From assembly GCA_017632935.1 (NCBI GenBank), contig JAGBQJ010000043.1:1-64000 (forward strand): a stretch of 64,000 nt of DNA, given 5' to 3'. This document shows positions 47,808 to 55,397 of the stretch, in pieces; within the stretch, counting starts at the first letter, position 1, and each line of letters begins with the position of its first letter. The stretch is from Bacteroidales bacterium. GTDB lineage: Bacteria; Bacteroidota; Bacteroidia; Bacteroidales; F082. Position numbers and translations under genes: made by a program. The notes under the pieces are model-generated. The model did no database searches and had not been told where the DNA came from. It worked only from the letters and a program-made list of their open reading frames with translations.

Positions 47808-50789
47808 TTACTGCACGACAAATTTGACGGTTTTTTCGCCAGCAAAGATAATAAAATACATTCCGTCAGGTAACGATTCGATGTTGATTTGTTGGGTTTT
47901 CGCGGTAATGTTTCCTTGCAGCAGGGTTTGTCCCGTTAGGTTGGTGATGCGGTATGCGGTTTGGTCTGGTAGAGACGTGCCATGGCGCGTCTCTACAAAC
48001 AGGACGCCGTTGGTAGGATTGGGATAAACCGTAAAGGTCCCTGAGCCTGTCGCAGGGCCATTTTCTCCTGGCTCGTCGATACCATGATGCAATTGCTCAT
48101 ACACCTCATCGCAGTCTCGGTCGCCGAGTTTGAGCAAGAGGCCTCCGTCGAGCCAGTAGCAGCGCAGGCCATCCACCTGGTAGCCCTTGCCTCGGCTCAT
48201 CAGCTTTTCAGGGAAGAAGCTGATGAGATGGCCGATGGTGCTGATGAGTGTGCCGCTGAAGAGATTGTTGTCGTCACCAATGGTCATCTTCTTGTAGGGA
48301 ATGCCGTCAATCATATAGTTCTCAACCTCATAGACTTTTGTGGTGATGCTTTCCGAACCCACTAGGATTTCCCATTCATCGCCTTCCTCAGCACTGAAGT
48401 CATACAGCATAGTGAAAGTTTGCAGTTCTTTGTTCCACCAGTAAACGACACCGTTTTCTTCATAAACATATTCGTTGGTCATTTCAGTGTTTTCGCCGCG
48501 ATCGTAATGTGTGTTACTTCGAACTATGATTTTTGGACGTTTGTTGGCCATGATAGTGTCACCCGTGCATTGCAAATGTTGGTATGTGATACTGCCGTCG
48601 TCATTAAGGATTTCGTAATACCATTCAGCGCCTACAAAAATGAGTCCGTCGGTGCCAAAAACGGGGAAGCCATCGTTCACGTAAGGCTCGTGGTCCATCA
48701 TGAAGACCGTGCTTCCGTTGTTGAGTTGGTTGACGAAAGCCGCCGTTTTCATATAGTCGTTGTCCAAGGGAATCCCGAAGCCGTCGTCGGGGGCGACCGC
48801 TTGGTCGAAATAGCAGTTTCTGATAACGTTCATGTTGCCGATTTGTGCCAAAACTCCACCTCTATGGTATGCAATCATATCCCCGATATGGTAGCAATTC
48901 TTGACATAAATCGCAGAACCTGATGCCACGCTGCCTATGATACCCCCTGAATAATTGGAGGCGTTTGTCTCGTGAATGTCAATATCATGGTTGCCATAGC
49001 AATTCAGTATACTGAGCGTATCGGCAAAGCTGGCGCCTGCAACACCTCCGACAATTTGATTCCTGGGTGGGGTGACATGCCCTATGGCATCTGTAACTCC
49101 AAGACCTTTGATGAGAGCTTTGTTATAGCAATGTTCTATCTGGATCTTGCCATGTTTTCCATCGGCATTTCCGCATCTTCCAACAACACCCCCTGCATAA
49201 GCTTTCTCATAAGTATTAAATTGCCATAGTTTAATTGTTCCAGTGGTGCTGCAATCAAGGACATCTGTTGCTCCAATCGAATCATCGCATAGAAGAACGC
49301 CCACAATACCACCCAAGGTATTCTCGAATCCAAACAAATCAATGTCGCTTGTGCATTTTTCGATACGACAGGATTGTGCTTCTCCGACAATTCCACCAAA
49401 TGCCGCATATTCGCTTGTCCATAGTGGGCTGTTTTGGTCAGAAGTAATCGTGCCTGCGAAATGGCAATTGAAGAAAACAGAATGGACAGCTTTACCTGCT
49501 ATACCTCCACAACGGTCTCCAAGACGGTTTGAATGAATTCTTGAGTTTGCGACATTGATATTGCTAATTACTGCATCTGAGACGGAAGCAAACAAGCCTA
49601 CGTCTATTCCCTCAGAATCTATTCCGTCAGGACCAACATTACTCGAATTGAGTAGGTTACTCAAATAATAACTTGAGATGGTATGGTCATTCCCGTCGAA
49701 AACTCCGGAGAAAAAAGTGCGACGATCACCTTCTTCTAATTCCAAGACACCTCCGATGGAGGTCCATGTCAAAGTATTTCGTTGCAGGTCAAGGTCAATG
49801 ACGAGTTTGAAACAAGTATCTTGGAAGACTTTCACGTCGTTGAGGGAATTAAACCTTTCATTGACTTTTGTTGCCAACCATGCCAGGTTTTCGGCAGACT
49901 CGATAAGGTAAGGGTCATCTTCTGTACCACTACCTTCAGTCCACGGCATAGCAGAGCCGTTCCAAAGGGATTTCTCAACGATTCTTTCGCCAAAGCGTGA
50001 CCAACCAGAGGTGTTTTGGTAGGCTTCCTTGGCATTATAAGGTACATAGATGGGAATTTCTGTCGGGATGTCGTCAAAGGCATTGGCAGCGGTGACGGGT
50101 GGAGTCTGACATTTTACGCTGAAAAACAAGATATTGGCGTCGCCTTTAAAAGCTTGTTCTCCGATCAGTTCCAATGTTTTTGGAAGTATCACCATATCAT
50201 TGAATCCGGTGCATTGCTCGAAAGCATTGTCACCGATTTCCGACACTTCATTGGGAATGGAAAGCACTCCTGACAAGCCGGAACAACGATAGAAGGCCTT
50301 CGCCCCGATGAAAGTCAAGGAATCGCTTAGCGTAAGCGTTCCCGACAAGCCCGAGCAATCGCAAAACGCTTCGTTTTCGATGCGGTTTACGAGATTAGGA
50401 ATGATCAAATCACCATTCAAGTAGACGCAGCCTTTGAAAGCCCCTTCGCCGATGGCGGTAATGGTTTGAGGCAAAGCGAGTGAGCCTCGCAAACCCGAAC
50501 AGCCACAAAAAGCATGGTCGCCGATGGCGACAAGGGTATAGTCAGTCCCTTGGTAGGTGATGGTGTCGGCAAGGATGAGCTTGCCTTCAGGCTTGTCGTA
50601 TCCCCACCAAAAGTTGTCGCCGTTTTGGCAAGGATAGGTGGCTTCGACTTGATGGTTTTCTTCGTCAACGATGCGGTAATAAATCGCATAACCCGTCGAA
50701 TTGATGACGGAAAAGTCGAAATGGACTTCCTGCGCGAAACCGCTCATGGCCAAAGCCATTAATACTGCAATTGTGAATAACTTTTTCAT
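47808..50789 (-). CDS. 993-residue LRR plus GLUG surface protein, T9SS cargo
   Basis: Signal peptide MKKLFTIAVLMALAMSGFAQ; BspA-like LRR_5 repeats (about 85-275); a segment PWTEGSGTEDDPYLIESAENLAWL, also found in the GLUG protein at 34834; GLUG-type beta-helix repeats (about 300-680); a variable region; the linker GPATGSGT; and a type-A T9SS sorting domain (VYPNPTNGVLFVE to GEKTVKFVVQ). It joins two repeat types that occur separately in other proteins of this window. Probably a large surface adhesin. Codon use and base content in the GLUG part look more AT-rich than in the housekeeping genes. Follows the TPR/HTH gene by 20 bases. Confidence 0.87.
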   Translation of the reverse strand: MKKLFTIAVLMALAMSGFAQEVHFDFSVINSTGYAIYYRIVDEENHQVEATYPCQNGDNFWWGYDKPEGKLILADTITYQGTDYTLVAIGDHAFCGCSGLRGSLALPQTITAIGEGAFKGCVYLNGDLIIPNLVNRIENEAFCDCSGLSGTLTLSDSLTFIGAKAFYRCSGLSGVLSIPNEVSEIGDNAFEQCTGFNDMVILPKTLELIGEQAFKGDANILFFSVKCQTPPVTAANAFDDIPTEIPIYVPYNAKEAYQNTSGWSRFGERIVEKSLWNGSAMPWTEGSGTEDDPYLIESAENLAWLATKVNERFNSLNDVKVFQDTCFKLVIDLDLQRNTLTWTSIGGVLELEEGDRRTFFSGVFDGNDHTISSYYLSNLLNSSNVGPDGIDSEGIDVGLFASVSDAVISNINVANSRIHSNRLGDRCGGIAGKAVHSVFFNCHFAGTITSDQNSPLWTSEYAAFGGIVGEAQSCRIEKCTSDIDLFGFENTLGGIVGVLLCDDSIGATDVLDCSTTGTIKLWQFNTYEKAYAGGVVGRCGNADGKHGKIQIEHCYNKALIKGLGVTDAIGHVTPPRNQIVGGVAGASFADTLSILNCYGNHDIDIHETNASNYSGGIIGSVASGSAIYVKNCYHIGDMIAYHRGGVLAQIGNMNVIRNCYFDQAVAPDDGFGIPLDNDYMKTAAFVNQLNNGSTVFMMDHEPYVNDGFPVFGTDGLIFVGAEWYYEILNDDGSITYQHLQCTGDTIMANKRPKIIVRSNTHYDRGENTEMTNEYVYEENGVVYWWNKELQTFTMLYDFSAEEGDEWEILVGSESITTKVYEVENYMIDGIPYKKMTIGDDNNLFSGTLISTIGHLISFFPEKLMSRGKGYQVDGLRCYWLDGGLLLKLGDRDCDEVYEQLHHGIDEPGENGPATGSGTFTVYPNPTNGVLFVETRHGTSLPDQTAYRITNLTGQTLLQGNITAKTQQINIESLPDGMYFIIFAGEKTVKFVVQ
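47969..47996. repeat. GTAGAGACG palindrome inside the LRR/GLUG sorting domain
   Basis: Arms GTAGAGACG and CGTCTCTAC around TGCCATGGCG, read on the minus strand as VETRHGTSLP. Confidence 0.8.
48036..48059. repeat. GGTCCCTGAGCC..TCGCAGGGCC repeat coding for a linker
   Basis: Read on the minus strand as GPATGSGT directly before the sorting domain of the LRR/GLUG protein. Confidence 0.65.
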
Positions 50790-50809
50790 CGTTTTGTATT
50801 TTTAATTGT

Positions 50810-52153
50810 TCATATCTCGTTAATAATTTCCTCAAAACTCCGTTCGTCTTCCAGTCCGTTCATCTTTTCTTGTTTGATGCGCGATTTGCGGCGGGCGTAG
50901 CTGTTGGTCTGCAGGTTCATCAAGATGGAGATGACTTGGTTGCTGAAGCCTTGCTTGGTGAGACAGCAGATTTGAAGGTCGCTCTTGGTGAGGGAGGGGT
51001 ATTGTGTCGTGAGGCGTTGGGTGAAGTCGCCGTACACCCTGTCGATGAGCGTCACGAAGTCGTCCCACTCGCTGTCCTTGAGGTCGAAGTCGAGGGTTGA
51101 GGCGGTGATTTGCTCGGTGAGGGCCAAGGCGGTGACATACACCTTGTTTTTCTTCAGTTCCAGCTCCAATTGGTTTTTCATTTCCTCGGCTTTCACTTTA
51201 GCGCTCAAAGTCTTCTGTCGCAAGAGCAGCAACACGACGGCTAAAGCCACCACTAAGCCGCCGAGGACGAGGTAGAGATAGAGGCTTTTCAGTTTCTGCT
51301 CGGCCTTCAGGCTGCTTTTCTGTAGTTGGAGGTCGTATTCCGCCTTGATACGCTGCATCTGTTCGCTGCGGTGCGTGCTGTCGGCCTGCAACATGTTCTC
51401 GTTGAAGAGTTCGTGGCATTCCAAAGCCTTTTGGTAGTCGCCCTCAAACTGATGGAGGTAATAGAGGCTTTGGTAGGCCGACATGCGCACGCCGGCCATC
51501 TTGTTTTGGGTGGCTTTGGTAAGGTGAATTATTGCGAGGCTGTCCTGCTCCAAATAATAATAGGCTAATCCCAAGGTCAATTGGCCGTCACCTTCGTGTC
51601 CATCGGCCAAGGCCTGGCTGACACGTTCGATGGCTTGCTCGTATTCTTCCTTCACCAGCAGCACGTCGCGGCTCGACTCCAACAGGACTTCGTCTTTCAT
51701 GGCTTTGTCATTCACGGCCTTGGCGATAGTGAGGGCTTCGTCGTAATGCCGTTCAGCCGCGTCGATGTCGCCCAACGAGGCCGCCGCGCGACCGCTGTTG
51801 CGCAGGGCGTTCATTAATAAGGTGGAGTCGTTGAGTTCGCGGGCCAGGGTGGCGGCGTTGGCATGCAGGGGCAGGGCTTCCGCAAACAGCTCGTGTTTCC
51901 AGTAGCAGAAGCCGAGGTTGTCCTCGATTTGGCCTTTCAGGCGCTGCACCTCGGGTTGTTCCGTGTCGCAGCGTTTGATAGCGAGCAAGGCTTGGCTGAA
52001 GCTCTCGGCAGCGGCCTCCGTATGTTTGTCGGCACGTTGCTCTACGCCCTGTTGAAAGAGCGTCTCGGCTTCTTTCAAATAGCGAGCCTTCTGTTGGCAG
52101 GCCGAAAGACCCGCCAACAAAAGGACAGTCATGATGATACATCGTGTTTTCAT
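50810..52153 (-). CDS. Membrane-anchored TPR sensor with C-terminal HTH (second copy)
   Basis: A 447-residue protein of the same plan as 826-2397: lipoprotein-like signal (LLLAGLSAC, Cys 19), TPR repeats (about 30-270), one transmembrane helix (LYLVLGGLVVALAVVLLLLR, about 288-310), a coiled coil and a C-terminal helix-turn-helix (YPSLTKSDLQICCLTKQGFS, then LQTNSYARRKSRIKQ). It starts by overlapping the T9SS cargo gene by 4 bases (ATGA) and is followed at 20 bases by the LRR/GLUG gene. Its place inside a surface-protein unit suggests that it controls that unit in response to an envelope signal (inference). Confidence 0.85.
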   Translation of the reverse strand: MKTRCIIMTVLLLAGLSACQQKARYLKEAETLFQQGVEQRADKHTEAAAESFSQALLAIKRCDTEQPEVQRLKGQIEDNLGFCYWKHELFAEALPLHANAATLARELNDSTLLMNALRNSGRAAASLGDIDAAERHYDEALTIAKAVNDKAMKDEVLLESSRDVLLVKEEYEQAIERVSQALADGHEGDGQLTLGLAYYYLEQDSLAIIHLTKATQNKMAGVRMSAYQSLYYLHQFEGDYQKALECHELFNENMLQADSTHRSEQMQRIKAEYDLQLQKSSLKAEQKLKSLYLYLVLGGLVVALAVVLLLLRQKTLSAKVKAEEMKNQLELELKKNKVYVTALALTEQITASTLDFDLKDSEWDDFVTLIDRVYGDFTQRLTTQYPSLTKSDLQICCLTKQGFSNQVISILMNLQTNSYARRKSRIKQEKMNGLEDERSFEEIINEI

Positions 52154-52932
52154 TGTTTCACAAATTTTTGTGAGATGTTGCCCAGACTGATGAAATACAA
52201 TCCCGCAGGTAAGGATTCGATATTGATCTGTTGGGTTTCTTCAGTAATTGTGCCTTGCCGCAGGGTTTGTCCCATGATGTTGGTGATGCGGTAGGTTTGG
52301 TCTGGTAGAGACGGTGCATGCACTATCTCAACGAACAGGATGTCGTTGGCAGGGTTGGGATAGACCGAAAAACCGTTTTTAACGGTTTCATCAATGCCCA
52401 CCAGCTCGGTTTGGCCCCAAACCAAAGGATAATCTGGGGTGGTACAATAGGCCATCCTATCTAATGCAGCCCATGGATATAGACTTGGCGGACAACTAGT
52501 GATATATACCCTTAGCCACCCGTAATAATATGAGTTTCCTATCTTATGTCTTACAGCAAATCTATCACTCATGGTGTCTATATCATGATAGAAATATGGC
52601 AGCCAAAATATTGCCCCAGACCACCATACTTCCGGGTCGTTCATAGGCCCTAATGTATCGGCGACTTCGTACTCATGTAATTCCCACTCTGTGTCATAGC
52701 TTCTTATATTGAACCAACACCCTGTAGAGGTAGTATATTGGTAGATTTTAATATCAGGGATATTGTCAAAATCTAAATCTATGTTCATTTTGGAGTCTGG
52801 ATAATGATCTATATCCTTAAGCTCAACTAGGGTGTCGGGTTCAAAATCAACATAGGTGATTTCGCCTTGCTGGGCTTTCATGGCGAAAGCGGACAACAAT
52901 AAAACGGCTAAAGAGATTAGTTTTGTTTTCAT
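52150..52932 (-). CDS. Small T9SS cargo protein of unknown function
   Basis: A 260-residue protein: signal peptide ending SAFAMKAQ, a single beta-rich domain (about 25-170) with DLDFDNIPDIKI and GNSYYYGWLRVYI, and a type-A sorting domain (VYPNPANDILFVE to LGNISQKFVKQ) with an inserted segment (HAPSLPDQ) from the GTAGAGACG palindrome. The domain is shared with the lipoprotein at 46889. The ATG at 52932 is chosen over that at 53076, which lies upstream of two -7 boxes. First gene of the five-gene unit. The middle of the gene (about 52440-52800) is visibly AT-rich. Confidence 0.8.
   Translation of the reverse strand: MKTKLISLAVLLLSAFAMKAQQGEITYVDFEPDTLVELKDIDHYPDSKMNIDLDFDNIPDIKIYQYTTSTGCWFNIRSYDTEWELHEYEVADTLGPMNDPEVWWSGAIFWLPYFYHDIDTMSDRFAVRHKIGNSYYYGWLRVYITSCPPSLYPWAALDRMAYCTTPDYPLVWGQTELVGIDETVKNGFSVYPNPANDILFVEIVHAPSLPDQTYRITNIMGQTLRQGTITEETQQINIESLPAGLYFISLGNISQKFVKQ
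52305..52332. repeat. Diverged GTAGAGACG palindrome inside a sorting domain
   Basis: Reads GTAGAGACGGTGCATGC then ACTATCTCAAC, a partly decayed copy, translated on the minus strand as VEIVHAPSLP. Confidence 0.7.
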
Positions 52933-52981
52933 GGTATGATTGTTTTTTTTGTTATTGTTTCCATTTTTTATATCAGTGATG

Positions 52982-52989
52982 CAAAAGTA
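52982..52989 (-). promoter_or_regulatory. -7 box for the five-gene surface unit
   Basis: The minus strand reads TACTTTTG, 49 bases before the ATG at 52932. A second match, TATCTTTG on the same strand, is at 53042-53049. Confidence 0.55.
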
Positions 52990-53060
52990 GAACAACAAAA
53001 AGCGCTTGTCAAGTCCCTTGGAGGGCTTGTCTATCATCTCGCAAAGATAGTAAAAAAATA

Positions 53061-53104
53061 AAAGATTGGATTTCAATTTGTTAGAAAATCGAAATCCAAT
53101 CTTT
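53061..53104. other. Long hairpin between divergent genes
   Basis: Perfect 14-bp arms, AAAGATTGGATTTC and GAAATCCAATCTTT, with a 16-base loop. It lies upstream of both flanking genes and next to a GTAGAGACG palindrome, so it is not in the usual place for a terminator. It may be a repeat, a terminator protecting the divergent promoters, or a regulatory RNA end. Confidence 0.55.
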
Positions 53105-53122
53105 GTCTATAGGGTTGTCTAT

Positions 53123-53150
53123 GTAGAGACGGTGTGCACACCGTCGCTAC
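53123..53150. repeat. Free copy of the GTAGAGACG palindrome
   Basis: Arms GTAGAGACGGTGTG and CACACCGTCGCTAC with no spacer. The copy lies between genes, in the 418-base gap 52933-53350, which otherwise holds the hairpin at 53061 and promoters. Confidence 0.75.
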
Positions 53151-53283
53151 CAAACCGTTTTTGGGTCACTGTTCCGAAAATACAGAACTAATCTGTCCAC
53201 GTATTGTACCCACAAACAAAATCAACGGGTCAAATTTGGCAAAAATCTATTCGTTTGTTGTTTTTTCATTTTTAAAATTTCAT

Positions 53284-53291
53284 TACTTTTG
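53284..53291 (+). promoter_or_regulatory. -7 box for the secreted protein gene
   Basis: TACTTTTG, 59 bases before the ATG at 53351; a TTTGTTG lies about 25 bases upstream, possibly the -33 element. Confidence 0.55.
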
Positions 53292-53350
53292 CAATGCATA
53301 TTCAAACTGCAAAAAGAGGACAAATCATTAAACCTTTAAAAATCAATAAA

Positions 53351-53995
53351 ATGAAAAAACACGTTATCTTATTGGCCGCTGCAGCCTTCATGATGGTGGC
53401 TATTATTCCCAATGCCGCAAAGGCTCAAGACCCCTTCAAGAACCTGACGAAGGACGACGTCGTTTGCACTTTTAAAGTGCCTGACATTGTGGACTTTGTC
53501 ACAACCTTCTTGAGCAACACGGAAGACGAACTGAACGGCGGCGTTGCCGCCGAATGGACGAAATACCTGAAAAACGAGAAACAAGGCAAAGGCGTCACCT
53601 TCACCGTCGACAAGAAAAATGGTTATGTGCGCTATGAAATGGACTATGATGTCGCCTATCCCGAAGACAAATCGGGCGATAAGACCTGCGTGGAGTATTG
53701 CTATTGGAACTGCGCCGACGGCCTCCACAAGCTCTTCGCCGAGAATGTCGTCATGACCCAAAAAGGCAAGCCCATTTTCACCGAGTTTTCAGGCATGTAC
53801 ATCTATGTCTACGACAACGCCACCCAGAAGCTCTATTGGATTGATCAGAGTCTACTCGGATTGGGCGAGGAGACCCACGGCGAGATCACTTTCAGCCTGC
53901 CCCGCACGGGTAAGGACATCGAGATGATTATGGACGATGGCTCGAAGAAGACGCTGGCCTGGAACGGCAAGGGCTTCACACTGAAAGACAAATAA
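53351..53995 (+). CDS. Exported protein of unknown function
   Basis: A 214-residue protein with signal peptide MKKHVILLAAAAFMMVAIIP, cleavage near AKA-QD. The mature part has four Cys (TFKV.. region, CVEYCYWNC) and beta-rich segments (FSGMYIYVYDNATQKLYWID, GEITFSLPRTGKDIEMIMDD). I do not recognise the family. No lipobox and no T9SS domain, so it is probably periplasmic. The frame is open from 53294, but the -7 box at 53284 and the signal peptide make 53351 the natural start. The next gene, 32 bases on, is also exported; the two are likely one transcript. Confidence 0.78.
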   Translation: MKKHVILLAAAAFMMVAIIPNAAKAQDPFKNLTKDDVVCTFKVPDIVDFVTTFLSNTEDELNGGVAAEWTKYLKNEKQGKGVTFTVDKKNGYVRYEMDYDVAYPEDKSGDKTCVEYCYWNCADGLHKLFAENVVMTQKGKPIFTEFSGMYIYVYDNATQKLYWIDQSLLGLGEETHGEITFSLPRTGKDIEMIMDDGSKKTLAWNGKGFTLKDK

Positions 53996-54027
53996 ATTAT
54001 ATCCACCTTATTTAAATGGAATATCCT

Positions 54028-54549
54028 ATGAAAAAGATTGTTAAAACATTGACCCTGTTGCTGTTCTTCGGGACAATGGCTCTCGCGCAGCAGGGATGTG
54101 GTTCTTCGTCCGATTCGTTCGGCAAAGATCATCCCATTCCAGAAGGAATGGCCTACGAGATTCCCCTGGCAGAAAACGCGCCGGCGCCTGCCGTCGACAG
54201 CCTGGCTACCGACAGCTATCTGCAACTCTGGAACGGTATCCAAGGCGGCATCTACCTGTATAGTTTTTCCTATCCCGCCCTGCCCGACGGTGAGGTATAT
54301 CTGCGCTGCTTTGAGGCCACAGAAAACATCGAGCTTTCGGCCTCGCGACTCAAAGGCGCTTCGACGGTGGAAGTCAAAGGCCACACGGGTTTCGGTCCGG
54401 TGGTTGAGAGACAGCAATTCTCCATCTACGAAGGCGATTGGGAAGACTACTATGCCGCCCGCGTCGAGGTGTGGCACCACGATGCCAGCACAGGAAAAGA
54501 GACCAAACTGCTCGAAAAGACCTACCGCGTGGAAGGTTGGATGAGGTAA
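54028..54549 (+). CDS. Exported protein of unknown function
   Basis: A 173-residue protein, signal peptide MKKIVKTLTLLLFFGTMALA with likely cleavage before QQGCGSS; the Cys after the cleavage site is not in a good lipobox, so a soluble form is more likely than a lipoprotein. The mature part is beta-rich with an Ala/Pro-rich start (LAENAPAPAVDS). An ATG four codons upstream (54016) is possible. Ends at a palindrome used as terminator. Function unknown. Confidence 0.72.
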   Translation: MKKIVKTLTLLLFFGTMALAQQGCGSSSDSFGKDHPIPEGMAYEIPLAENAPAPAVDSLATDSYLQLWNGIQGGIYLYSFSYPALPDGEVYLRCFEATENIELSASRLKGASTVEVKGHTGFGPVVERQQFSIYEGDWEDYYAARVEVWHHDASTGKETKLLEKTYRVEGWMR

Positions 54550-54590
54550 AAAAAAAGTAGAGATGGCGTGACACCGTCTCTACTTTTTTA
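54548..54590. terminator. Terminator built from a GTAGAGACG palindrome
   Basis: The palindrome at 54557-54583 (arms GTAGAGATGGCGT and ACACCGTCTCTAC) is flanked by a run of A on the left and T on the right, between two convergent genes, so it can end transcription from both sides. Confidence 0.75.
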
Positions 54591-54596
54591 TGTTAC

Positions 54597-55385
54597 CTAC
54601 CAGTCGGAGTCCCAGTCCGTGTCTCCGCTGTCCCACGAGTCGCTACCGCTGTCCCAGTCGCTGTCGCTATCCCAGCCTGAGTCGTCGCTGTGGTAGCCGG
54701 AGCTGTACCATTCGCTGTCTTCAAAGTCCTTGCCGTAATGCTGGTCGGTCTGATATTCCTTGGCATTTTTGTCTGTGATGTCAAGTTCCTCGTCGGATTT
54801 GAACCAGTCGTCGGATTCTTGGTCGTAGTAATACCAAGATGAACCTTGGTAATAGTATTGCTTGCCCTGGTAGTTGTAGTAACCGTTAGGAGGCGTATCG
54901 TCGAAGATGGCCATTATGGCACCTAAGACGAAGAAGACGATAATGGCAATCAGGCAACCTTTTCCCTTTTTTTTCTTTTTGGTGTTGTTCACCAAGGGCT
55001 GTTGGCTGTTCTGACGGTTGCCTTTCTGATCGGCAATCTCTGCCTTCAGGCGTTGGTACAGCTCGTTGACGGCATACTGCTCATCGGCACCTTTGTAGCG
55101 AATGGCGCGCTCACCAGTCGACTTGTTCTTGTACACCACGAAATCGCCGTTACCGTCCCTATAAATACCAAAAGCCTTCGGCTCTGTGATGTTTTTTCCG
55201 ATGAAGAATCGTGTAATTTCTTCGGGCGGCAGATGATGCGCCGTATACCACTCTTGTAGCTCCGCGATGGTCTTGGGCTGCTCTTTGGCTGTTCGGTGAG
55301 AACCAGAAAGCGGCGCGCCGCATTTCGGACAAGTCTCGCTCGTCTCGTCAATCAGCGCGCCGCAGTAGTTGCATTTAATTTGCAT
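54597..55385 (-). CDS. Zinc-ribbon membrane protein with Trp/Asp/Ser-rich tail
   Basis: A 262-residue protein: N-terminal zinc ribbon (CNYCGALIDETSETCPKCG, two CxxC pairs, 5-23), a small domain (about 35-125, with IYRDGNGDFVVYKNKSTGER), a Lys-rich stretch, one transmembrane helix (about 145-163, GCLIAIIVFFVLGAIMAIF) and a C-terminal tail outside the membrane with Tyr-rich, then acidic Trp repeats (WDSDSDWDSGSDSWDSG). It resembles zinc-ribbon proteins such as YxeC-like regulators only in the first part. I do not know its function. The tail repeats are similar at the DNA level. Confidence 0.75.
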   Translation of the reverse strand: MQIKCNYCGALIDETSETCPKCGAPLSGSHRTAKEQPKTIAELQEWYTAHHLPPEEITRFFIGKNITEPKAFGIYRDGNGDFVVYKNKSTGERAIRYKGADEQYAVNELYQRLKAEIADQKGNRQNSQQPLVNNTKKKKKGKGCLIAIIVFFVLGAIMAIFDDTPPNGYYNYQGKQYYYQGSSWYYYDQESDDWFKSDEELDITDKNAKEYQTDQHYGKDFEDSEWYSSGYHSDDSGWDSDSDWDSGSDSWDSGDTDWDSDW

Positions 55386-55397
55386 TTACCTCTTTAA

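Noticed and set aside
45178..48000. Insertion sequence remnants around the palindromes in the CotH/LRR region
   Set aside because: No transposase frame, no terminal repeats or target duplications; the copies are 28-base elements only.
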